From assembly GCA_032717465.1 (NCBI GenBank), contig CM064697.1, positions 986,001-1,050,000 on the forward strand: a DNA stretch of 64,000 nt. Reading direction: 5' to 3'. The translations under genes were made by a program, and so were the position numbers. The DNA comes from Coenobita brevimanus (taxonomy: Eukaryota; Arthropoda; Malacostraca; Decapoda; Coenobitidae). Shown in pieces: positions 56,822 to 64,000 of the stretch (position 1 is the stretch's first letter; the number at the start of each line of letters is the position of its first letter). The notes below the pieces were generated by a model that worked only from the letters and a program-made list of their open reading frames with translations, was not told the DNA's origin and searched no databases.

Positions 56822-57195
56822 TCACTGTCACCATTAGCACAAACTTCACTGTCATTACCACGTACCCATCGTCATTATCGTTACATTCCTTTTCACCATG
56901 CCCGCCACTCATTATATTCATCCATTTTCATTATCATTACGTTCATTTTTGTCATACTCACTATCTCATTATCTTCATATTCCCCATCGTCATTATCATC
57001 ATCATCATTATAATCGTATTCCCATTTGCCTTTTATCATCACTAGTATTGTAGTTATGGTCATCATCATCATCATCATCATCGTCGTCGTCGGCGTCGTC
57101 ATCGTCGTCTTCGTCATATTCACATTTCCATTCACCATTATTATATTCATATTGTCCATCATTATCATCCCCATCATCAGTATCATATCTACCAC

Positions 57196-57229
<34 letters not shown>

Positions 57230-57235
57230 GTCCCT
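56785..57235 (+). repeat. Imperfect (ATC)n trinucleotide region
   Basis: CATCATCAT at 56785-56817, 57060-57083 (passing into GTCGTCGTCGG) and 57190-57231. The sequence between has TTCATTATCATTAC-type degenerate units, so the whole 450 bp may derive from one expanded repeat. Ile/Ser, Met/Thr and Asp frames are artefacts. Confidence 0.85.
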
Positions 57236-57339
57236 AATTGAGCGTGAGTGGTGCATATGACGCGAGGCTAATGCAATTTACGCGTGCACTAATAAGATAC
57301 TTCCCTGTTTACATCTGCTTGGTGGGGGATTTACGGAAG

Positions 57340-57760
57340 TGAGCATGGTTATTGCAGGTTCTGTGGGTGTTTGGGTACAGTTATAGCGGTGGTGATTATG
57401 GAAGCAGTTGTTATTGTGTTATAGATGTTGATATTTGTCGTTATAGATGTGGTACTTGTGTTATTGTGGGGTGTAGGGTTACTGGGTGTAGGTGTGCTGG
57501 TTATAGGTGCGTGTTGTCGTATTATAGGGGTAACAACTATTACTGTGTGGTTGTTGAAAGGGACATTGTTGCTGTATCATAAATGTGGTACCAGTAGCTA
57601 AAGGCCAGGTATGGTAGTCTAGTTACTGTGTTATGGGTGCTGTAGTTCTAGTAGTAGTTTTGGATGAGGTAGTTATGGTGGCAATTATTGTATGTTATAG
57701 GTGTGGTGTGGTAGTTATAGCCATGTTAGTTTTTTGTACTTGTGTGCTATAGCGTGTTAA
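57340..57760 (+). repeat. Degenerate GT-rich repeat (GTTATAGGTGTGGT)
   Basis: Repeated TGTTATAGATGT, GTTATAGATGTGGTACTTGT, GTTATAGGTGCGTG and TGTTATGGGTGCTGTAG blocks at about 30-50 bp intervals. Confidence 0.6.
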
Positions 57761-57956
57761 TGGTTGGCGTGGTAATTGTTTTTTTTTTTATAACATGGTA
57801 ACCTAATTAGTTACTAGTATGAGAGCTTCTTTAAATACATTTTTTTTTTAGCATAATACATTTGGTCGTATTTTAGCACTCTTCATTAAGCTGATTATTT
57901 CGGAGCCTAATGCTGACAGGAGCTGGACCTTATGCCTCACAAGTACTCGTTGATAC

Positions 57957-58161
57957 GTAACCCATTTAGTTCGATGGCATTATATTCCCTGTTACTTTTT
58001 GCCCATCAGACAGCTTTTATCAACGTTGGAGAGATTTTTCGGACTGGAGAGATCAGATATAGCCAGCTGTTATCCCTTAGGCGTTCCCTAAGCTATATGA
58101 AATATCCCAGAAGCCGCTACAGTAAAACAAAAATATACATAACGTACTGACGGTGGTTAAG
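57957..58161 (+). mobile_element. MITE-A element, near complete (about 205 bp)
   Basis: Left GTAACCCATTTAGTTCGATG, core CCATCAGACAGCTTTTATCA, centre GGAGAGATCAGATATAGCCA, right arm GCGTTCCCTAAGCTATATGA and CCCAGAAGCCGCTACAGTAA, right end AACGTACTGACGGTGGTTAA. A partial arm (TCGTATTTTAGCACTCTTCA + TTAAGCTGATTATTTCGGAG) lies upstream at 57868-57905. Confidence 0.7.
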
Positions 58162-58341
58162 GATGCCAAATAAGCCAACACAGATTAAGAGATTCCTGAA
58201 CTGGCAGGGAGCAGTGATATATTCAGAGGAGCCTTTAAAAAAGTACACGTAGTACCATATTATGTGACTGATGATGACAGTTATAAAATAGTGTAAAAAA
58301 TGACATATATTGGACTTGCTTCTAAGTGGCGCTGGAGATTT

Positions 58342-58520
58342 CCCAACACCTCTTCCCGAGCGATTTACTTTGCACATAACACCTCAGTATCATCTCGTAT
58401 GACATTGATGCAAACCATGATGATGCTAAAGCGACGTAAATGACATTGAAGAAAATGTGCATTGAAGAAAATGTTAAGGTGTAATATTCAGAATAAATCG
58501 CTATGAAAGAGGTGTAACGA
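58342..58520 (+). mobile_element. MITE-C element, copy 1
   Basis: Left CCCAACACCTCTTCCCGAGC + GATTTACTTTGC; right AATAAATCGCTATGAAAGAG + GTGTAACG, which is its inverted copy with few changes. The core of about 110 bp is AT-rich, with a short duplication (CATTGAAGAAAATG at about 58443 and 58460). Confidence 0.65.
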
Positions 58521-58577
58521 AACTTTCAGTGCCACCTTAAATACGCCACACAGACACCATCCCGCAGACCTCTTGAG

Positions 58578-58612
<35 letters not shown>

Positions 58613-58615
58613 CGA
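58578..58615 (+). repeat. (AAC)12 microsatellite
   Basis: A perfect AAC run. Confidence 0.96.
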
Positions 58616-58694
58616 TGAGAAAATAAGAACATGTCTCCCTCACTCACCTTGTGTCATGAGACTCAGATAAAAATTGAGGCGCATCTTAGATTTT

Positions 58695-58765
58695 TATTCT
58701 TGTTACTACCATATAGTTTTGGTCAGAAACTTTTGAACTGGAGGGGTTATATATACCGTACTTTC
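58695..58765 (+). repeat. MITE-A fragment (left arm to centre)
   Basis: TTTTTATTCTTGTTACTACC + ATATAGTTTTGGTCAG, then TTTTGAACTGGAGGGGTTAT + ATATA. It lies next to Rep-E copy 3. Confidence 0.5.
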
Positions 58766-58790
58766 CATAATCTGAATACAAATAAAAAAT

Positions 58791-59286
58791 AAACTAGAAA
58801 GCACGCTGAGAGCGCATACCTCCGCCAACGTAATTCCTCGTTCCTACCATACGAATGCTTCTTTGGTTTCACATAGTCAAGTAATTCTACGGTCATAGAT
58901 TGCCCTGTCAAACAATCACAGAGAACGCATGCCTCCGCCAACGCCAGTATAATTTATGATTTTCACCAAACATCCGACGAGTTCATTGAATGTGACCTCA
59001 GGGGTAAGGGACTGAATAGGGAAGCTGCCGGAGATCGAGCAGCACGGAGAGCCGCCATTAGGTGACCAAGGCCGACGCATGTATGCATTTTGGAACCTTC
59101 AAAAACGAAAACGATTCGAATCCGAAACCATCTCAGAATCCAGTAAACTCTTCCATGTCACATTTCCGATATCCACAAGATTCCATTGAAATCCAGTAAC
59201 AGCTTTTTGAGATACCTTGTACACAGACAGACAAGCGGACACGGGTAAATACATAACCTCTGTCCAGTTTCGTTAGCGGAGGTAAC
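58791..59286 (-). repeat. Rep-E dispersed repeat, copy 3 (inverted)
   Basis: Begins AACTAGAAAGCACGCTGAGA + GCGCATACCTCCGCCAACG, the reverse complement of the end of copy 2. It contains a second internal AGAGAACGCATGCCTCCGCC + AACG at 58920-58943, then GATACCTTGTACACAGACAG + ACAAGCGGAC, and closes at CGTTAGCGGAGGTAAC. The central segment (about 58960-59160) does not match copies 1 or 2, so this copy may be composite. Confidence 0.72.
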
Positions 59287-59322
59287 AAAGCAAAAGATGT
59301 CACCGTGATGAAAGGCTTAACG
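59287..59322 (+). repeat. MITE-A right-end fragment
   Basis: AGCAAAAGATGTCACCGTGA + TGAAAGGCTTAACG corresponds to the family right end (GTCACCGTACTGAAGGGGTTAA). It directly abuts Rep-E copy 3; together with the left arm at 58695 it suggests a Rep-E insertion into a MITE-A copy. Confidence 0.5.
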
Positions 59323-59344
59323 CAGAACCTTCTGTTGTAGCACC

Positions 59345-59780
59345 ACTTTGTGCTGCCTCTCTCCCCTCCACCCCTCTACCCAAATCTGCCGCATCCCCCC
59401 CCCCCTCCACTCCCATGCGCCGCACTTCTATTCCCCACCCTCCCACCGTTGCCCTACCCCGTTCCTCTCCACGCCCCTTTAACGTCACTCCCAAGCCCCA
59501 CCCACCCACTCCACGCCCATGCTCCCAGCATCTTTTGCCGACCTCCCCACCTGTGCCCCCTCCCACCCCCTCTGCCATGCCTCCCGCCGTTGCTTCCCCC
59601 TCCCCGGTTCTCCTGACCCCCAGCATTCACTCCCTTCCCCTCACTCCCCCTCTCCACCTCTGCTCCGTCCATCCCCACTCCCCTGACCGCTCCCTCCTTC
59701 ACACTCCCTCGCCCCACCCTCTCACCTCTGTCCCCCCCACTCCTGTCAGTCCTTCACCGTCCCCTTCTCCTCGCTGATCT
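59345..59780 (+). repeat. C-rich tract
   Basis: Dense CCCC and CCCTCC runs with interspersed GCC and CACTCC. It is GC-richer than the other pyrimidine tracts. Pro/Ser/His (plus) and Gly/Glu/Arg (minus) frames are overlapping and compositional. Confidence 0.8.
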
Positions 59781-60585
59781 CACGGTCACAACAAGAATAT
59801 TAGTGTGCCTCAATTTCATTTTTGCTGCTTCTATTTTTGACTCTTTTTCGTCCTCTTGTAATTATTTTTTTCTTCTTCGTCTTCTTGTTCTTCTTCCTAT
59901 TATTATTGTTGTTTTATTATTATTATTTATTGTTTATTGTTGTATGTTACTGATTATTATTATTGTAGTTGTTATTTCTACAGCAGTACCAGGTGTGTTG
60001 GTGGTAGAATACAGTATATATTTATATAAAATTATGTAGTACGTTTGACTAATAAAGGCCGTTAATCACCTGTATCTGTGACATTACATATTAACATTAT
60101 ATTTATTTGTGTACCTGCATTACAGCTTTATACTGACCCACTCGCATGAGTAATAGTATTCCTTGTAATTTCCTGTTAATAAACCTGAATTTTTCCTTCA
60201 TGGGCAGGACTCGTACATTATTATAGTGTGGCAAATTTTACGCTGGATTTATTGTTTTAGGATTGTATAGCTGCATCATAATATTTTTCATCAGCACCTC
60301 TTTGTTTTCTAATTCCCAGAAAGCCTTACCAGCGTAATATAGCATCATTACATATTATTATTATTATTATTATAAAGTGATAGTAATAGTAGTATTGTAG
60401 TAGTATCATCATCATCATTGCAGTTTGATGGTGTTACATTTATTACGTAAGTGACTGCGTGAGATAGTCAGTGGTGTATGTATATGTGCGGATCATGACC
60501 CTTTTGAAGATTGCAGTGGCGATTTTTATCACTCCCTCCACTATCTCAGGTCAGGTTCAGGGTCAAGGTTAAAGTTAGGGTCATT
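59781..60585. other. AT-rich sequence with TTATTA runs, no gene
   Basis: TTATTATTATT repeats at 59898-59960 and 60353-60372, plus ATCATCATCATC (60407-60418). No coding content recognised. Confidence 0.5.
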
Positions 60586-61130
60586 TTCTCTCTCTCTCTC
60601 TCTCTCTCTCTCTAGTGACCTTTTCTGTGGACATCTCTAGTGTCTTGTTTTTGCCAGTAGTGTCTCTTTGTCTTCCCTTTACTCTCCCTCCCTTTACCTC
60701 TCTCTGCCTCAGTCCTTCTCTCCACCTTACTCCCTTCCTCCACCTTCCTCTCCCTTCATCTCCGTCCCTGTCTGTCTTACTTCCTCCCTCGTTTCTTCTT
60801 TTTCACTCAATCTTTCTTTCTCCACCTCTCTTCCTTTCTCTCAACTTTCCTATCTCTCTTCGTGCCTCTTTCCCCTCTCTCTCCTTCACCCTCCACTCAC
60901 CCTTTCATTCCACCTCTCTCCTTCTCCCTTCCTCTCTCCCCATCATTCTCTCCCTCCTCCCCCTCCTCACTCATTTCCCTCCATCTCTCCACACCTCTTT
61001 CCGTTCTTTCCTCTATACCCACCTCCCTTCCCCTTTTCCTATGCTTCCTCCCTCCATCCCTCCCTCTCCCCCATCTTCCTCCCTCCATCCCCCCCTCTGC
61101 CCCACCTTCCTCCCTCCTTCCTTCACTCGT

Positions 61131-61187
<57 letters not shown>

Positions 61188-62280
61188 CCTACCACTTTCC
61201 CCCACTCACACCCCACCTCCCTGTTTCTTTCCCCACTTGACTCCCTCCATTTCCCACCTCCATCCTTCTGCTCTCTTCTCTTTACTGACCTCTTCTCTTT
61301 ATTGCTCTTTATTTTGGACATTCACCAGTGCCTCGTTTTCGCTGGTATTATCTCTTCCTTTATTATTTTCTATTGCTTCTCTCTTTATTGTCCTCGTCTC
61401 TTTATATCCTCGTCTCTTTATTTTTACTCTTTAAATTGCTCTTAATATTTGCCTCTTCTCTTTTTTTCCTTATCTTTGTTTTACTCTTCTCTGTTGCTGT
61501 CTTTCTCTTGCTCTCTCATCTTTATTGCCCTTCTCAGTTGCCTCGTTCTGTTCTCTCTTTTGCCCTCTTTTTTGTTGTTCTCTTCTCTCTGTTGCCCCCT
61601 TCTGTTCACTCTTTTGCTCTCTTCTTTGTTGTTCTTTTCTGTTTGTTACCCTCTTCTTCCTGTTGTCCTGTTCTCTCTATTGCCCTTCTCTCTATTGCCA
61701 ACTTCTCTCTGTTGCTCACTTCTCTCAGCTGCCCTCTTTAGTGCCCCCTCACTCTGTTGCCATCTCTTCATCGCTCTCATCTTTCGCTTGCCCTCCTCTC
61801 AGTTGCCCTCGTCTCTTTATTACTCTCATTTCTTTATTATCCTTTTAACATTATTGTCTTCATCCCTTTATATGACACTCTCAAATATAATAATCTGGTG
61901 TTAGCTGGAATTAGATACTTGAGTGTTCCCGTCCATGAGAGGGTTAATTTCCTTCATGATATTGCTCTCTCTTCCTTAGTGTTCCCACCTTTTATATATT
62001 GCTTTCATTTCCTTAGTTCTCCCGCTTTTTTTTTTTTTTCTAATCTTGCCCTCTTATCCTTTGTGGTCCCTCCTTCTTGATATTCCTCTTATCCCTTGTG
62101 CTCCCTAATCTTTATCTCTCTTTTCTTAGTCTTGTCTTATGTGTACTCCTCCTCTGGATATCCCTTCCTGTTTCAGTGCCATTTGTGTTTTCTCCTTTAT
62201 ATTTCTCTCTCATTTCCTCGCATATTTTCTTCATTGTATATTCTTTTTCGTTTCTATGCGTCTCCTATATCTAATATGCT
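60586..62280 (+). repeat. Polypyrimidine tract, about 1.7 kb, with (CT)n and a CTCTGTTGCCCTCTT minisatellite
   Basis: (CT)14 at 60586-60614 and (CT)23 at 61138-61183 within a C/T-rich plus strand. From about 61440 to 61850 there is an imperfect 22-27-bp repeat of CTCTCTGTTGCCCTCTTCT. TTCACCAGTGCCTCGTTTTC + GCTGG (61320) and TCTAGTGTCTTGTTTTTGCC + AGTAG (60636) are related boundary motifs. Ser/Leu/Pro/Phe frames of up to 276 codons are artefacts. Confidence 0.88.
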
Positions 62281-62290
62281 ACATCACTAG

Positions 62291-62342
<52 letters not shown>
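62291..62342 (+). repeat. (GT)26 microsatellite
   Basis: A GT run preceded by CACTAGCC. The same ACTAGC...AGCCGTGTGTCTGTGTGT context recurs at 62562, so the run may be part of a repeated unit. Confidence 0.96.
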
Positions 62343-62344
<2 letters not shown>

Positions 62345-62765
62345 TTTGGGCAGCCGAAACTACGCATTCAAATCGCACCAAAATTGGCACAAAAATCGCA
62401 AAAATATCGCTGATGTGAAAAAACTTGGTCCCATCACGATTGAAAAACCATTACGACAGTATATATAATGAGCGATCACATTTTGACCAAAAAGCGCTGC
62501 TCCCGAAGCCCGGCATAGGATCTCCGTAGAATTTTTTGCCCAGAGGTAGAACTAAAATAAACTAGCAGTAGCCGTGTGTCTGTGTGTGTACTTCGGACTT
62601 GCGTTCGGACGACTTGGGTTCCATTCCCGAAGCTGCAAATAACACGATCAGTTGGTTAGCTGCAAAAAATCCAAGTGACAGCGTTACAATAGAACAGCAC
62701 ATAAACGTGAGAGCCCTCCGCAGGAGCAAGTGCGAGGGGCCCGAAGGGCCCACGAGCACTTGTTT
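62343..62765 (+). repeat. Possible dispersed repeat with GGGCCC hairpin end
   Basis: AAATCGCACCAAAATTGGCA, a second AGTAGCCGTGTGTCTGTGTG, CTTGGGTTCCATTCCCGAAG and the hairpin AGTGC...GGGCCC GAA GGGCCC...GCACT (62729-62760). The hairpin is imperfect: two 5-6 bp paired segments separated by a bulge. The ACCAAAATTGG plus hairpin-end layout is reminiscent of the repeats at 17.1 and 42.5 kb. No second full copy is present. Confidence 0.4.
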
Positions 62766-63071
62766 GTTTCTATATTCCAATTTCTTGTATACCTCTAAAA
62801 TGTTTTCGTCTTTATATTCCTCTTGTATCAGTGCCTTTCATTGTATTTTCTTCTTTATATTCCCTTCTTATTCCACCTTCTAGAGCCCTTGGTGGTCGGG
62901 TCTGTAGTGTGTGCACCTCCCTGTCCTCCTGTGTTCACTCCCACTCTCAGGCGGGCATTGAAGACGGTGCAGTAGTATGTTCTTTCGTGCGTTTTCACAC
63001 TTTCGTAGCCTGTCGAGATTTCCTCCTTGACACGTAGACTCAGGTTTGTGTTCTGGTCGACAGCGGAAGCT
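62766..63071. other. Mixed sequence, nothing recognised
   Basis: TTCTTTATATTCC repeats loosely; otherwise featureless. Confidence 0.4.
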
Positions 63072-63237
63072 CCCTAGCACCTTTTCCTGAGCGATTTATT
63101 TTTGGATCCGGCTGCCTGATCTCCGTTTGCATCTTACTTATGCAGAGTATGGCGATATTAGAATGATTTAAGAAACGCGGAAGAGTATAGTAACGTATGA
63201 TAAACAGGATAAGTCGCATAGGAAAAGGTGTTAGGGA
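63072..63237 (+). mobile_element. MITE-C element, copy 2
   Basis: Left TCCCTAGCACCTTTTCCTGA; the right end, reverse complemented, is TCCCTAACACCTTTTCCTAT, giving an 18-bp inverted repeat with one mismatch that continues with lower similarity through AGCGATTTATTTT. The core is about 110 bp. It differs from copy 1 in core sequence, as is common within MITE families. Confidence 0.68.
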
Positions 63238-63326
63238 TCTTCCTTACCCGACGAGAATATGGACTTCTCTCGCAAACACAGCCACCACAACACAGGCTTG
63301 CTTACGTGCCTCTTACCCTCCAGTAG

Positions 63327-63452
63327 CCTTCCTCGTCTATACCCAAGCATGAAGCACTGGGTGGCTGCGGGTCACGTCAAGGACAAAGTGGTGTTCCTCG
63401 ACCTTACGGATCAGTTGCCCTTGAGGACCCATGTGCAATCCGGCCGTTACAG
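63327..63452 (+). CDS. Possible internal exon fragment, function unknown
   Basis: A plus-strand frame from an acceptor-like TGCCTCTTACCCTCCAG (ending 63326) reads SLPRLYPSMKHW and continues through AGHVKDKVVFLDLTDQLPL to VQSGRYS. Unlike all other open frames it has mixed, protein-like composition, G/C-rich third positions and no simple repeat. The pattern of hydrophobic residues (WVAAGH...KVVFLDL) would suit a beta-strand-rich, WD40-like domain, but this is only suggestive and no family is recognised. A canonical GT donor is not evident before the (CATA)n run at 63453, so the 3' border is unknown. It could be chance. Confidence 0.25.
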
Positions 63453-63486
63453 CACATACATACATACATACGTACATACATACATA
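63453..63486 (+). repeat. (CATA)n microsatellite
   Basis: About eight CATA units with one CGTA variant. Confidence 0.93.
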
Positions 63487-63655
63487 ATCCGTTCTTCATA
63501 TTCCTTTCTTCCGAGTCTGTTTTCTCACTGCCTCTTTCACTACGATTATATTATTTTAGTCTATTATTGCTCTTGCCTAGGTTTAAAAGTCACTCCCAAA
63601 TATGAATTAATTTTTCTGGTAGTAGCAGCAGTGAGAATGAAGCTAGAAAATTTAT

Positions 63656-63828
63656 TACCAACTGAAGGGATTGAAATATTACCCAACTGAAGGGATTAAA
63701 GTATTACCCGACTGAAGGGATTAATATATTACCCAACTGAAGGGATTTAAAATATTGGCCAACTGAATGGATTAAATTATTACCCAACTGAAGGGATTAA
63801 AATATTACCCGATTGAAGGGATTAAATT
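63656..63828 (+). repeat. 25-bp tandem array of a MITE-A-like end (7 units)
   Basis: ACTGAAGGGATTAAAATATT + ACCCA repeats with starts at 63661, 63686, 63711, 63736, 63762, 63787 and 63812, a 25-26-bp period. Each unit contains ACTGAAGGGATTAA (one ACTGAATGG and one ATTGAAGGG variant), which is the MITE-A right terminus (ACTGAAGGGGTTAA) plus about 11 bp. No MITE-A arms are present next to it. Confidence 0.88.
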
Positions 63829-64000
63829 TTCTCTAGAGTTGTATTATTAAAACTGAGAGCGCGACATTGTGGACAAGCACCTGTTTTTTTCTACAAGTCT
63901 TTGAACTATATAACGAAGGCAGAACATGGCTGACCTTTCTGGATCATCGCTGACAGCACTCGGAAATATGGGATGTAGGCTAATCACATCAAACTATGGC

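Noticed and set aside
60615..61445. A 276-codon Ser/Leu/Pro frame
   Set aside because: Located in a C/T tract with a (CT)23 run; overlapping frames with the same composition.

Overview
This window looks like repeat-dominated, gene-poor chromosomal DNA from an arthropod, most likely a decapod crustacean (crab, shrimp or crayfish). That assignment is an inference. It rests on very dense long (CA/GT)n, (GA/CT)n and tetranucleotide microsatellites, kilobase blocks of pure polypurine/polypyrimidine, degenerate non-LTR retrotransposons of the kind common in decapods, many short palindromic elements, and the absence of any bacterial or viral gene organisation. No complete protein-coding gene, rRNA or functional tRNA could be supported. 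Nearly all long open frames are low-complexity artefacts (Ser/Leu/Pro-rich, Lys/Glu/Arg-rich, Cys-Val or His-Thr runs) inside simple repeats.

Layout. 0-4.2 kb: a 1.8 kb polypyrimidine tract that switches, across about 100 bp of ordinary sequence, to a 2.2 kb polypurine tract. 4.2-17.4 kb: mixed unique DNA with microsatellites, a 20-bp minisatellite (5.9-6.3 kb), a 24-bp minisatellite (11.5-11.9 kb), a tRNA-derived SINE-like element (10.1 kb) and several short inverted-repeat elements. 17.4-20.3 kb: a purine minisatellite, then a decayed, 5'-truncated LINE on the minus strand. 21.5-24.5 kb: G-rich and pyrimidine/purine blocks. 25.9-27.2 kb: a second, plus-strand LINE of a related clade, split by a (CT)n expansion. 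27.4-37.5 kb: a 42-bp minisatellite, then long purine-rich blocks with GA and CA runs. 37.5-52 kb: mostly degenerate non-coding DNA crowded with short palindromic elements, plus several tandem arrays. 53-56.5 kb: an A/C-rich satellite-like array interrupted by several repeats, including the conserved 3' end of another LINE. 56.8-64 kb: trinucleotide, C-rich and pyrimidine blocks, more palindromic elements, one possible exon (63.33-63.45 kb) and a 25-bp tandem array.

The recurring element families, defined here by reading copies against each other, are named locally. MITE-A is about 205-215 bp, palindromic, with TTAA-type ends (TTAACCC-TTCAGT...ACTGAAGGGGTTAA) and an inner inverted CAGACGATTTTATTCAGC; there are about ten near-complete copies and more than ten fragments. 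MITE-B is about 177-210 bp with roughly 32-bp terminal inverted repeats (4 copies). MITE-C is about 165-180 bp with CCTAACACCTTTTCC-type ends (2 copies plus an array). Rep-D is a 130-180 bp dispersed repeat (3 copies) with a shared open frame. Rep-E is a CCTCCGCC-ended dispersed repeat (3 copies). The most distinctive observation is that the right end of MITE-A appears to have seeded two independent tandem arrays with different periods (77 bp at 50.9 kb, 25 bp at 63.7 kb).

There is no pathway or operon here. The 'genes' are remnants of self-mobilising elements, and the biology is that of transposon decay, nested insertion and tandem-repeat birth. All family assignments come from reading, without alignment software or databases.
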